The notes below the pieces were generated by a model, which saw only the letters and a list, made by a program, of their open reading frames with translations, did not search any database and had not been told where the DNA came from. The translations under genes were made by a program, and so were the position numbers. Shown here piece after piece: positions 28,077 to 37,614 of a stretch of DNA of 64,000 bases (the stretch's first letter is position 1; every line of letters begins with the position of its first letter). The DNA is from Flavobacterium flevense. GTDB taxonomy: Bacteria > Bacteroidota > Bacteroidia > Flavobacteriales > Flavobacteriaceae. The stretch is taken from positions 1 through 64,000 of the forward strand of contig NZ_FRCC01000014.1 of NCBI RefSeq assembly GCF_900142775.1, written 5' to 3'.

Positions 28077-29879
28077 TTATTTTGTTTTATAAGTTGATTC
28101 ATTCGCTTTCTTAACTCTTTCTTTATCTAATTTTTCAACCTTTCTATCGTAGGTATAAAGTCCATTCATTTCATTTTCAACATCAGTCCATTGGGTATAA
28201 ACCGAAGCACTTAAGCCTTGTTTTTGAAAATCGTCAACAATCATTTTAATAAATCGTTCGTACTCCTTTGTTGCTGCTTCTTTTCCTTCATAATTATAAT
28301 GTACCCAAGGACCATCCAAATCCCAAATATGCCCAGGTACATTATAACCTATTGCACCATATTCACCATTAACTACTGCTCTTTTATTAGAAGCAAAAGG
28401 TACAGAAGGTGGTCGGTAAGAATGATTGTCTTTTATATGTCCAACTTCGTAGTCGATGTTTGGTTTTCCAGCATCGATACCACTGTTCCCAATAACCAAA
28501 CGAGAAGGGTCTAGAGCCATTGTATAATTGGTCAATCGCTCTACATCATATAATCCCCAATGTTCATTAAACACTACCCAAACTATTATTGAAGGGTGAT
28601 TTGCGTTATTTCGAACCATCTGCGTCAGCTCCGTTTCAAACTGAGTTTTTTCGGCTTCAGTGCGTTTTTTAAAAGTACTAGGCATATCTTGCCAAACCAA
28701 AAGACCCAATTTATCTGCCCAATAATACCAACGTTGTGGTTCTATTTTAATGTGTTTTCGAATCATATTGAATCCCCAATCTTTTATATTTTCCACATCC
28801 CATTTTAAGGCTTCATCAGTGGGTGCAGTGTAAATTCCATCAGGCCAATACCCTTGATCTAATGGTCCCATTTGAAATAGAAATTTATTGTTAAGCGTTA
28901 TTTTTTGTAGATTACCCTCTAATTCGATGGCAATTTTCCTCATTCCTGTATATGATTTTACTTCATCTAAAACTTGATTATTGCTTTTTAATTTAACAAT
29001 CACATCATACAAAAAAGGACTGTCTGGCGACCATAATTTTGGATTTGGAATTTTTACCTGAAAAGGAATATTCAACTGTCCTTCACCAGAAGACACGACT
29101 GTATCCCCTTGTTTTACAACAACTTCTATTTTTGAATTATTGTCTTGATTGGCATTCACCAAAACATTAATTAATTCTAAATCAATATCGGGAGTAATGG
29201 TAAAATTAGTAATGTGTTGTTTAGGAACCGGTTCTAACCAAACGGTTTGCCAAATACCTGATGACGGTGTATAGGCATAACGTTGCGGATTATCAAACTT
29301 ATCATTGGATTGTTTACCAGTGGCAATAGCGGCATCACTACCGGGATCGAAGACTTCTACAGCTAGTTCATTTTCTGTTTTGTTTAAGTAGGAAGTAATG
29401 TTAAACGAAAATGCGTCATATCCTCCTTTGTGCATCCCAACAAACTGTCCGTTCACATAGACTTTTGCCTCAAAATCTACAGCACCAAAATGCAACAAAA
29501 CATCATTCGAACTCCAATCCTTTGGAACGGTAAAACTACGTTTGTACCAAGCTCTTTGCGTTTTTAATTGTCTTTGAATATCCGACAAATTAGACTCCCA
29601 CGGAAAAGGAACAACTATTTTTTCATTTAATTTTTTGGGAATTGCCATTCCTTCTTTAGCTTCACCAAAAGCCCAAACACCATTCAAATTTTTCCAATTC
29701 GTTCTTACCATAATAGGCCTTGGATATTCGGCTAAGGGATTGTTCTTGTCCAAATCTTTTGCCCAAGGGGATTGCATTGGAGTTTTGTCTTTCACATGAG
29801 TTCCTGGAACCATTTTACTATCTTGCGCAGTTAAAAAAGCGCTACTAAAAAGAGATAATAATATTAATATATTCTTCAT
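28077..29879 (-). CDS. GH2 glycosidase (beta-galactosidase/beta-glucuronidase-like)
   Basis: 600 residues, signal peptide 1-18 (FLTAQ). GH2 order: sugar-binding jelly roll about 40-225 (WYKRSFTVPKDW, HFGAVDFEAKVYVNGQFVG), immunoglobulin-like domain about 226-315, TIM barrel 316-600. Acid/base Glu439 follows Asn in VFNEHWG; the nucleophile is Glu506 in VVNGEYGA. NMIRKHIK replaces the more usual NxxRxSHYP motif. It is short for GH2 (no C-terminal domains), like many PUL exo-glycosidases. The start overlaps the upstream DUF1080 stop as ATGA. Likely periplasmic; galactose, glucuronic acid or arabinopyranose are all possible substrates. Confidence 0.9.
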   Translation of the reverse strand: MKNILILLSLFSSAFLTAQDSKMVPGTHVKDKTPMQSPWAKDLDKNNPLAEYPRPIMVRTNWKNLNGVWAFGEAKEGMAIPKKLNEKIVVPFPWESNLSDIQRQLKTQRAWYKRSFTVPKDWSSNDVLLHFGAVDFEAKVYVNGQFVGMHKGGYDAFSFNITSYLNKTENELAVEVFDPGSDAAIATGKQSNDKFDNPQRYAYTPSSGIWQTVWLEPVPKQHITNFTITPDIDLELINVLVNANQDNNSKIEVVVKQGDTVVSSGEGQLNIPFQVKIPNPKLWSPDSPFLYDVIVKLKSNNQVLDEVKSYTGMRKIAIELEGNLQKITLNNKFLFQMGPLDQGYWPDGIYTAPTDEALKWDVENIKDWGFNMIRKHIKIEPQRWYYWADKLGLLVWQDMPSTFKKRTEAEKTQFETELTQMVRNNANHPSIIVWVVFNEHWGLYDVERLTNYTMALDPSRLVIGNSGIDAGKPNIDYEVGHIKDNHSYRPPSVPFASNKRAVVNGEYGAIGYNVPGHIWDLDGPWVHYNYEGKEAATKEYERFIKMIVDDFQKQGLSASVYTQWTDVENEMNGLYTYDRKVEKLDKERVKKANESTYKTK

Positions 29880-30742
29880 TTTTTTGATTTATTTAAGAAT
29901 TGTTCCATCGGTATATCTTCTTTAAACTCTTTGATTTTGATATTTCTATAAAACACTTCGGCCGTTTCAGATTGTAAACCAATAACCCCTTCGCTCAAAC
30001 TCAAATTGGTAATCACATTTACAACAACTCCATTTAATTTATGAATGGCATATTTATCTCCCATTACTATGACTTCACATTGATTCCATTGCCCGTCTAA
30101 AGCATGAAACGGAGCATTTTTGTGAGCTCTATGTTCTCCTCCCCTATGCTCTTGGACTACTCCTCCATCTTTTAAAGACAAATAGGTTTTCATTTTAGGA
30201 TCACTTACTTTTTCGTCAGCAACCCAATCAAATTTAGCCCCTGAATTCCAAATATCACCTGTGTGATTTCTATTTTCTACATGGTTGTATCTCACTTGAT
30301 ATTCTATCCCTTGTGGCCAAATTGCAACATCAAAAACGTGATAATACAACCCGGCATCATATTGAAATTGATTGAAATTATTGTAAGTTTTGGTTCCCCA
30401 TTTGTATTCAAATTTAAAACTATATTTACTGTATTTTTCTTTGGTAAAGAACATACAATGGGTTAGCGATTTTCCTGCATTGGTTGTGCCTTCATCTGGA
30501 AAATCTTTAAAAACATGCATTTCGCCATTTTCACCGGCAGTAAACACTTTTTTGGCCAATTCTCTATTAAAATTTCTACACATAACGTCCCAGTTATCCA
30601 TATCTTTTCCATTATACAGATTAACGTAACCCTCCATATCTACTGCACCAAATTTTGTGATTTGACTTCCTTTATGTGAAGTTGAGCAAGCGGAAAAAAG
30701 AATCAACCCTAAGACGGAAGCTTTAATTTTTAAACAATTCAT
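29876..30742 (-). CDS. DUF1080 lipoprotein (3-keto-disaccharide hydrolase-like)
   Basis: 288 residues; lipobox LFSACS, Cys19. DUF1080 signatures: LYNGKDMDNWDVM (42-54), FEYKWGTKTY, DAGLYYHVF, WPQGIEYQVRYN, NHTGDIWNSGAKFDW, and VFYRNIKIKEF near the end. It resembles the 19995 protein far more than the broken 19229 gene. First gene of the leftward run that ends at 19995; 161 bases without a gene lie upstream. Its stop overlaps the GH2 start (ATGA), an arrangement that favours balanced translation of the two. Expected to work in the periplasm on oxidised glycosides, or simply to bind glycans. Confidence 0.84.
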   Translation of the reverse strand: MNCLKIKASVLGLILFSACSTSHKGSQITKFGAVDMEGYVNLYNGKDMDNWDVMCRNFNRELAKKVFTAGENGEMHVFKDFPDEGTTNAGKSLTHCMFFTKEKYSKYSFKFEYKWGTKTYNNFNQFQYDAGLYYHVFDVAIWPQGIEYQVRYNHVENRNHTGDIWNSGAKFDWVADEKVSDPKMKTYLSLKDGGVVQEHRGGEHRAHKNAPFHALDGQWNQCEVIVMGDKYAIHKLNGVVVNVITNLSLSEGVIGLQSETAEVFYRNIKIKEFKEDIPMEQFLNKSKK

Positions 30743-30903
30743 TTATTTTATTTTTCTGACGAAATATCGCCGGTTTAAAGTATTTTTATTTGAAGATTTA
30801 ATCAATATGCGCTGCTATTACAACAATTTTATCCTTAAAATTCATTGGTCAAATGAAAGGTTTGAATAATTTGGCTTTTCTTAAAAGAAAAAAAAGCTAT
30901 ACT

Positions 30904-31590
30904 TTACTTTAAGTCATTTCTTGGATTATAATTTTTATCGGTTGTCATTAACCATTGATCCATTTCAAAACCGTCCTCACGCATACTAAACTGTATATCA
31001 TGCTCGCCTGCCTTATTAATATCTAAATAAATTTGATAGGGAACTCCACAGTGAACTTCTTCTGTACGTTGTTTACTATCCCAAAACCATGATCTTTTAC
31101 CTTCGCACCATTGCATACGTCTACCAGATTCTGGCCAATTTCCATCTAATCCCACATGTAATCCATTATCTTCTGATCCAGTACTAAAAGCTTTTGCCCA
31201 CACATAATAGCGTCCAGGAGTGTTAATCTTAACTTTATAATGGACAACAGCCATGGTGCCTGTATTTCCTGTAAAATTTTCACCCTGTACTAATTTGTCG
31301 TCATGTGTCTGTCTTGTATCTGGTAAGATTTCGATGTATTTACTACCACTAGCTGTATCTGTATGAGAATCATCAGCATCTTTTATCTCAGTTTTAAAAT
31401 TTACATCAATAACATACCATTTTCTTATTTCTGAATTGGTTTGTTTATAGAAATCTTCAGCCTCTACTTGTAAAAAACCTTTTTTTTCTTGAAAAACTTT
31501 GTCTATGCTTTTATTTTGACAAAACATATTAAAAGAATATAATTGGAAATAGACTGCTAGAGTCAATTTAAAAAAATATAAAATTTTCAT
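30904..31590 (-). CDS. Secreted carbohydrate-binding protein, galactose-binding-like fold
   Basis: 228 residues; signal peptide about 1-24. The rest is a single beta-sandwich of the CBM6/CBM35 type: QVEAEDFYKQT (41-51) at the start, SKYIEILPDTRQTHDD, YYVWAKAFSTGSEDNGLHVGLDG in the middle, and DIQFSMREDGFEMDQWLMT at the end. No catalytic residues are evident. Such stand-alone modules occur in Bacteroidetes PULs and probably bind the polymer. Transcribed alone: a terminator lies upstream (31699-31730) and 161 bases without a gene follow. It stands directly after the SusCD operon, which fits a glycan-handling role. Confidence 0.72.
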   Translation of the reverse strand: MKILYFFKLTLAVYFQLYSFNMFCQNKSIDKVFQEKKGFLQVEAEDFYKQTNSEIRKWYVIDVNFKTEIKDADDSHTDTASGSKYIEILPDTRQTHDDKLVQGENFTGNTGTMAVVHYKVKINTPGRYYVWAKAFSTGSEDNGLHVGLDGNWPESGRRMQWCEGKRSWFWDSKQRTEEVHCGVPYQIYLDINKAGEHDIQFSMREDGFEMDQWLMTTDKNYNPRNDLK

Positions 31591-31698
31591 ATATATTATT
31601 ATTTATTAAATTATTATTTTGTTCCTTAATGAAATAAAATTAGATATTAAGATTAATGCATTGCTGTGTATTTGTACATATTTTTTGCTCTTTTACAC

Positions 31699-31730
31699 AA
31701 AAAAACCATATTGCAACAATTACAATATGG
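31699..31730 (-). terminator. Rho-independent terminator of the SusCD operon
   Basis: On the + strand an A7 run (31699-31705) precedes CCATATTG (31706-31713) and CAATATGG (31723-31730), an 8-base perfect stem with a 9-base loop. Read leftward this is a hairpin followed by T7, 28 bases past the stop of the SusE-like gene. Confidence 0.85.
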
Positions 31731-31757
31731 CTTTTAAACTAACTATAAAAAACTATA

Positions 31758-32789
31758 CTACGGATTATTCACTACAATACTGAATTCTTCAAATTTCAAT
31801 TCATCATTTCTAAACACTAAAGTATCTTTTACATGGTGATTAACTGTTCCTGCTGTATAAGTATAATCTAAAATCAAGGTTTTTCTTGATTCTCCTCCCC
31901 AAGTCAAAGCACCTTCTTCATCACGTGCAATAAATTTACCCGTTCCATTTACTGACAAACCTCCTGTTGCAGTTGAAATAGTGATTGCACCATTAGCACC
32001 AAAAGTTAAATCCATTTTGCTAGTAGTCGCATTACTTTTCCCTATTCTATTCATTGTAGATTTAGACAATCCTACAGTAAACAAATCGGTCAAAATATTT
32101 TGTTCTAAATACTGTGTACTGTAAACATCTGAACTGACAACAGCTCCTCCAGCATCTAAAGTATCATCTTTTCCCTTGTGTAGGTATTTCCCCTGATATT
32201 TATTGATGTATTTTACAGCAAATAAAGTAAAATCTTTAGGTTTAAAATTGGCTTGCCAATGTTCAGAAATTCTTCTATCGGGATTAACAACTCCTTCAAC
32301 AGGAACCCCACTTAAAATTCCAGTTGTATTAGATGAGACAATTACTAATGGAATTACATAGGTAGTTTTAACAGCCAATGGATCATTAAAAAAAGCATCA
32401 GTAAGCTGTACTTTTACTGTTCCTGAAAAACTTCCTGCAGGAATAGTAATTTCATTTGACGCTAATGTATAATAATTACTAGGCATTAATAAAACAGGGA
32501 CTCCACCTGTAGTTACATTTTGCACCAATTCAGGAGCTACTGCTATAGTAACTTTTCTGTCAATACTATTATTTCTCAATCCTCCTACAGCTACACCTAT
32601 ATTAAATGATTTCTGTAGGTCTATCGAATTATCTATTCTACTGTCTTCGAGCAAAGAAATTGTTCTTACAGGATATTGAATTGGAAAATATACATTTTGT
32701 GTATCAAAATCTTCAAATTCATTTTCACCATTCTCACAACCAAAGGTCAAAAACACTATTGCAAGAAAATATATTATTTTTATTTTCAT
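31758..32789 (-). CDS. SusE-like surface glycan-binding lipoprotein (DUF1735-type)
   Basis: 343 residues; lipobox LTFGC with Cys18, followed by ENGENEFEDFD, an acidic surface-export patch. Residues about 28-185 form a DUF1735-type domain (VYFPIQYPVRTISL, VTIAVAPELV, ITIPAGSFSGTVKVQLTD, YVIPLVIV). About 190-343 form a second beta-rich domain that ends KFEEFSIVVNN. Position after two SusCD pairs supports a SusE/F-like role: holding the glycan at the cell surface. The C-terminal domain normally sets specificity and matches nothing I can name. Last gene of the operon, with a terminator next. Confidence 0.83.
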   Translation of the reverse strand: MKIKIIYFLAIVFLTFGCENGENEFEDFDTQNVYFPIQYPVRTISLLEDSRIDNSIDLQKSFNIGVAVGGLRNNSIDRKVTIAVAPELVQNVTTGGVPVLLMPSNYYTLASNEITIPAGSFSGTVKVQLTDAFFNDPLAVKTTYVIPLVIVSSNTTGILSGVPVEGVVNPDRRISEHWQANFKPKDFTLFAVKYINKYQGKYLHKGKDDTLDAGGAVVSSDVYSTQYLEQNILTDLFTVGLSKSTMNRIGKSNATTSKMDLTFGANGAITISTATGGLSVNGTGKFIARDEEGALTWGGESRKTLILDYTYTAGTVNHHVKDTLVFRNDELKFEEFSIVVNNP

Positions 32790-32827
32790 AACATAAATTA
32801 TTATTAATTAACTTTTATGGCTTAAAA

Positions 32828-34504
32828 TTACCACCCTTTATTTTGAATTAAATCATATTTCTGAGTTTCAGATAATGGTACAGGCCCATAAATCTGATAA
32901 TCTTGATAACTACGTGGTGCTACAGTAAAAATTGAAAAGGAAGTCTGGTTTTGAGAAATTCTCATTCCCTTCACATCCTCTTTCATTACATTAGTCAACC
33001 CCCATCTTCTTAAATCCCAAAATCTATTTCCTTCAAAACTTAACTCAATTCTACGTTCATTTCTAATCAAAGTTCTCATAGCATCAGCACTTGTGAGAGT
33101 TGCTGTATAAGTAGAATTAATACCTGATCTTGTTCTTATAGCATTTATAACACCTCTAGCAGTATAACCTTTAATACTAAAATCCGGTCCACCAGCTTCA
33201 TTTGCTGCTTCAGCAAAATTAAGTAAAGCTTCAGTAAATCTTGAATAAGTATAAAAATGATCAACTCCCGTAATAACTCCTGCAGGATTCAATTTTGCAT
33301 TAGGATTCAAAAATTTCCTCAAGTAATAACCTGAAATTGTTGATGTTGCGATGTTATTCAAACCATCTGAACCTGAATTTTCGTATGTTTTAATAGATTG
33401 AGTACCAAAAGTTAAGTTGTTATAAATTACATATTTTGCTAACCTTGGATCTCTTTGATTATAAGGATTATTAGGATTATAAGTTGTTGAGACTGTTATC
33501 GGTTTTCCATCTACCATTCCAAATGAATCAACAAAATTCTGAGTTGGATTAGTCTTTCCTTTCCCAAATAAAGATGGCGGGAAATTATCTTGTTCCCAAA
33601 CAAATTTATTAGTAATTCTCGTAGATGACCAAAATATCTCTTTTGATTGGTAATTTTCATAAAATGTAACATCTGAAGCCAATAAATTGATGCCTCCATT
33701 TGCAATAATAACATCCGCAGCATAATTAGCAGCATCTTCCCAAGTACCTGCTCCGGCCGCATTGTAAGAAGGACTTGCAGCATATAATGCAACGGTAGAT
33801 TTTAAAGTCATTGCTGCTAATCCACTAATTCTATTCAAGTTTCTAATCCCCATCACAGGATCACTTCCAGCAGTTTCCCAACGAGCTGGTAATCCTGCAA
33901 TAGCTTTATCACAATCAGCAATAATATAATCAACACATTCTTTGAAAGTATTCCTTGGTAATTGATTAAATTCTCCAGATTGTATTACACGATCAACAAT
34001 TGGAAACCCTAAAAGGGTTCCATCAGTACCAACACCTGAATGATTCTGTAATAATTGAAAACTCCACCAAGCCCTTAAACCGTATGCCTCAGCAATAATA
34101 CGTTTCTTGAAATTTTCATTTTTAGTAGCATCAGAAGGAAACCAAACTACCTTATCAGCATTTTCTAAAAAAGTATTAATATACAAGTTCATTTCGTAAG
34201 CTTTAGACCATATACTAAATGGATTCTGTATAGAAGTCCACCCACCTCTTGTCATTGCGTTTATACTAGAGTTATTATCATTTGTTACCGCATCATCACT
34301 TGCCACATCCAAATTAAAATTATAATTTGTAGGCAAACCGTTATAGGCTTTAAGCAGTAATCCTTCAGCAAAAACTGGATTATCTATTGCATCATCCAAT
34401 GTTATTCTATTTTGTGGATCTGGTTCTAAATAATTTTCACAAGAAACCGCAAACAAACAAAAGACAGCAATTGCTGTAATTAATATTTTATTTATTTTTT
34501 TCAT
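32828..34504 (-). CDS. susD: SusD-like nutrient-binding outer-membrane lipoprotein (pair 2)
   Basis: 558 residues; lipobox FAVSC, Cys22, followed by ENYLEPDPQNRI, typical of surface-exposed SusD. Conserved SusD features include alpha-helical TPR region at 60-320 (AEAYGLRAWWSFQLL), and the C-terminal block IRNERRIELSFEGNRFWDLRRWG at about 485-508 (RERxxELxFEGxRxxDLxRW). It caps the SusC barrel and delivers oligosaccharide. Lies 11 bases after the stop of its SusC partner (34516). Confidence 0.95.
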   Translation of the reverse strand: MKKINKILITAIAVFCLFAVSCENYLEPDPQNRITLDDAIDNPVFAEGLLLKAYNGLPTNYNFNLDVASDDAVTNDNNSSINAMTRGGWTSIQNPFSIWSKAYEMNLYINTFLENADKVVWFPSDATKNENFKKRIIAEAYGLRAWWSFQLLQNHSGVGTDGTLLGFPIVDRVIQSGEFNQLPRNTFKECVDYIIADCDKAIAGLPARWETAGSDPVMGIRNLNRISGLAAMTLKSTVALYAASPSYNAAGAGTWEDAANYAADVIIANGGINLLASDVTFYENYQSKEIFWSSTRITNKFVWEQDNFPPSLFGKGKTNPTQNFVDSFGMVDGKPITVSTTYNPNNPYNQRDPRLAKYVIYNNLTFGTQSIKTYENSGSDGLNNIATSTISGYYLRKFLNPNAKLNPAGVITGVDHFYTYSRFTEALLNFAEAANEAGGPDFSIKGYTARGVINAIRTRSGINSTYTATLTSADAMRTLIRNERRIELSFEGNRFWDLRRWGLTNVMKEDVKGMRISQNQTSFSIFTVAPRSYQDYQIYGPVPLSETQKYDLIQNKGW

Positions 34505-34515
34505 AATTTTATTTT

Positions 34516-37500
34516 TTAAAATGATGTAAGCACACCTATTGACATACCTTTCGTAATTGGACTAGAACCTATACCAAAACGAAGATTTTCAATATCCTTG
34601 TTTTTATTTATGTTAATCAAATTATTTCCTTTTATGAATAATTTAACACTATTAAACATTCCCTTTTCCTTTCCTGCTATATTATAAGATAATTGCATGG
34701 TAGGAATAGTAAAAAAATTATTTTTATATATCCAATAAGTTGAATTTCTGTAATTATTGTTATTTCTTACAGAAGACAATCGAGGCATTGATGCGTTTAC
34801 GTCCATATTATTAGGTCCATAAGCCTGTAAAGCTGTTTCAGAGTACTTCAATTCTCCATAAGTCCAATAATAAGAATTATTACGATATTTATCTTGCCCA
34901 GATTGACCTAAACCTAATACATAAAAATCAAAGTTTTTATAAGAAACATTTAAATCTAAACTATACTGAACATCTGGTCTGCTATTACCTATAATTGATT
35001 GATCATCATCATTAATAACTCCATCATTATTGATATCAACGTATTTAATATCCCCTGGCTGTACGTTTCCATAACTAACTGCCGGCATTCCTGCAACAAG
35101 TGACCCATCAGTATTAAAATCAGAAGTTCCATAAAGACCATTAGCTGTTAATCCAAACATAGCTCCTGAGCTATTTCCAGTACGAACTCTTGTTTGTCCA
35201 TTAGGACCATAAATTGGTTCATCTAATTTATGAACCTGCGAAGTTGAAAAAATTGTATTATAACCTACTTCTATTTTCAAATCACGACTAAGTGCTTTTT
35301 TATACTTGATTGTATATTCTAAACCACTATCAATGTAGGAATTATTATTCCCTGAGATAGTATAGCCAAGCAAATCAGGTGTTGAATTATTCAGTATAGT
35401 TATCAAATCATAGCTTTTAGAATAAAAAACACTTGCATCAGCATACAATGATTTGTTAAAAAACAATCCTTCGAAACCAAAATTCATTTCTAAACGTTTT
35501 TGCCAAGCGATATCGGCACCAACATTATTATAATTCAATTCTTGATTTCTAATAGCTGAATTACCTGTAGTATTTGAATAATTAAAGAAATTCCCTCTAC
35601 TAAAAGAAGTTTCATACAAGAAATAATCATCCCAATTATCATTCTTTAGTAAACCAACTGTACCTCTCAGTTTTAAAAAATCGGTTTTACCTGTTTTATT
35701 AAAAAAGTCTTCATTACTAATAATCCATCCTAAACCAGCCGTAGGGGCAAAAGCAAATCGATTACCTTCAGCCATCTTATTGGAACCAATCACTGCACCT
35801 GAAAAATCTATAACATACTTATCATTAAGCATATAATTAGCACGCAAACCGTAGTTAAGATTTTTCAAACTTTGAAAAGAATTAGGAACTACACGTTTAC
35901 TCGAATACGATAATGCTGTTATATCAAATGAATGAGCACCAAAATTTCTCTTATAGTTTAATGTTGAGTAAAAACCAAATGTACGGCTAAAATAAGCCTC
36001 ATCAGCAATTACGCTTTTTTCATTTGATGGCACATCAGCTCCAATTTTAACAACCGAAATATCATTACCTACCATAATTGGCTGATAAACCGCATAAGAC
36101 TTATTCTGATTCTCAACAGAAGTATTGAAAAAATCAAAAGTAAAATTTGTTCTAGCAGACAATCCTTTGGTAATAAAACTTAAATCCCAATCTAAACCTG
36201 AATTAATTTGAAAATATCTATCAGTAACTGTTTTATTTCCCCTTCTAGTTAAATCACCATAAATGTTCCTTGTAAATTGATTAGTACCTCCTAATAAGTA
36301 TTTTCCATCAATTAAATTAGCACCTTCATATGATGAAGGATCAGCAATACTAGAAATTGGAATTAACAATGGGTAAGAATTAGGTAAATTAGTTTGGGCC
36401 TTAGTCCAAAAATCACTAGAAATTTCATAATTATTATCCTCTGAACTCCCTAAATTATTAATATCAAATACATCTGGTGAATTATAAATATTAAATACAC
36501 TAACTGCATCCAAATTCATTTTTAATCTAGAAGATAACTGATAGTTAGAATTAGCTCTAATATTAAAACGATTTGTACCCTCTTTTTCTCCCAAATTCAG
36601 CCAACCTTCATTATTAGAAAGACCCGCAGTAAGCATATATTGTGTTTTTTCATTACCTCCTGAGGCTTCTAAATTAACATCTAAATAATTCGTATTATTT
36701 TTTAAAAACGTACTACTGTAATAATCTACATCAGGATTAAATAATGGATTTGTACCATTTCTTGTATCTGAAATTTGAGTGTCAGTATACTTTATTGCTT
36801 TACCATCATTTAAATTAGCCTGATTGTATACTTCCATATAATCAGCTGCGTTTAAATACTTAGGCTTAGCAACTGCGGTTTGAACTCCATATTCAGCTCT
36901 TACAGATAGATTCTTTTGACCAATTTTCCCTCTCTTTGTTGTAATTAATATTACTCCTTTATCTGCTGCTGATCCATACAAAACTCTTGAAACTGCATCC
37001 TTCAAAACAGTAATGTCTTCTATCTCTGTAAGATTAATAAAATCAATAGGTCTAGGAATCCCATCAACAACATAAACAGCCGAACCTAAACCCAATACAT
37101 TTGAATTATTAAAGACACCTCCTACTTTTCCAGTTATAGCACTAGCCACACCAATACGTTGATCTTTACGTAAATGCTCACTGATATCAATATTACTTAC
37201 AGATCCTACTATTCTGCCCTTTTCTAATTTTCCAAAAGGTAAATTTATTTTATCAGCACCTTGAAAAAATAATTTAGCAGGTAATAATTGAATACTTAAA
37301 TTATTCTTATCTTCATAAATAGCATGTTTTGTAACATCATAATCTTCTTTTGTCACCGTAATAGCAGTGGCCTCTTTAATTAGTATTTCAAAATTTCCAT
37401 CCTTATCTGAAAATACTTTTCCATCAATCCCAGCTGTAATCAATGCACCTGCCATAGGTTTATTGAACTCATCTGTAATTTTACCTTTTAACATATATCC

Positions 37501-37590
37501 ATTTTCTTCCTGTGCATTAATTGATAGTATCACAAAAAATGTAAAGAAAAAAAGCAGCTTTTTATATAACTTATTTATCATCGTGTTCAT
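34516..37590 (-). CDS. susC: SusC-like TonB-dependent transporter with divergent TonB box (pair 2)
   Basis: 1024 residues; signal peptide about 1-26 (ILSINAQ). CarboxypepD_reg-like domain 30-105, plug about 125-235 with YVVDGIPRP, ITVLKDAVSRVLYGSAADKGVILITTKRG, then a beta-barrel to the C-terminus (GVLTSF). The usual VVVGYGTQKK TonB-box stretch is replaced by a sequence around INLPFGKLEKGRIVGSVS, and the LRGRxS-type block of the plug is missing. It may energise with a different TonB or use a variant box. It sits 24 bases after the SusD of pair 1 and 11 before its own SusD. Confidence 0.92.
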   Translation of the reverse strand: MNTMINKLYKKLLFFFTFFVILSINAQEENGYMLKGKITDEFNKPMAGALITAGIDGKVFSDKDGNFEILIKEATAITVTKEDYDVTKHAIYEDKNNLSIQLLPAKLFFQGADKINLPFGKLEKGRIVGSVSNIDISEHLRKDQRIGVASAITGKVGGVFNNSNVLGLGSAVYVVDGIPRPIDFINLTEIEDITVLKDAVSRVLYGSAADKGVILITTKRGKIGQKNLSVRAEYGVQTAVAKPKYLNAADYMEVYNQANLNDGKAIKYTDTQISDTRNGTNPLFNPDVDYYSSTFLKNNTNYLDVNLEASGGNEKTQYMLTAGLSNNEGWLNLGEKEGTNRFNIRANSNYQLSSRLKMNLDAVSVFNIYNSPDVFDINNLGSSEDNNYEISSDFWTKAQTNLPNSYPLLIPISSIADPSSYEGANLIDGKYLLGGTNQFTRNIYGDLTRRGNKTVTDRYFQINSGLDWDLSFITKGLSARTNFTFDFFNTSVENQNKSYAVYQPIMVGNDISVVKIGADVPSNEKSVIADEAYFSRTFGFYSTLNYKRNFGAHSFDITALSYSSKRVVPNSFQSLKNLNYGLRANYMLNDKYVIDFSGAVIGSNKMAEGNRFAFAPTAGLGWIISNEDFFNKTGKTDFLKLRGTVGLLKNDNWDDYFLYETSFSRGNFFNYSNTTGNSAIRNQELNYNNVGADIAWQKRLEMNFGFEGLFFNKSLYADASVFYSKSYDLITILNNSTPDLLGYTISGNNNSYIDSGLEYTIKYKKALSRDLKIEVGYNTIFSTSQVHKLDEPIYGPNGQTRVRTGNSSGAMFGLTANGLYGTSDFNTDGSLVAGMPAVSYGNVQPGDIKYVDINNDGVINDDDQSIIGNSRPDVQYSLDLNVSYKNFDFYVLGLGQSGQDKYRNNSYYWTYGELKYSETALQAYGPNNMDVNASMPRLSSVRNNNNYRNSTYWIYKNNFFTIPTMQLSYNIAGKEKGMFNSVKLFIKGNNLININKNKDIENLRFGIGSSPITKGMSIGVLTSF

Positions 37591-37614
37591 TTAATCGGTT
37601 AATATTTTGTGAAA

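Noticed and set aside
30878..30903. Hairpin downstream of the 30904 gene as a terminator
   Set aside because: Only a 6-base A/T stem with a 4-base loop and no T run after it in the transcript direction.
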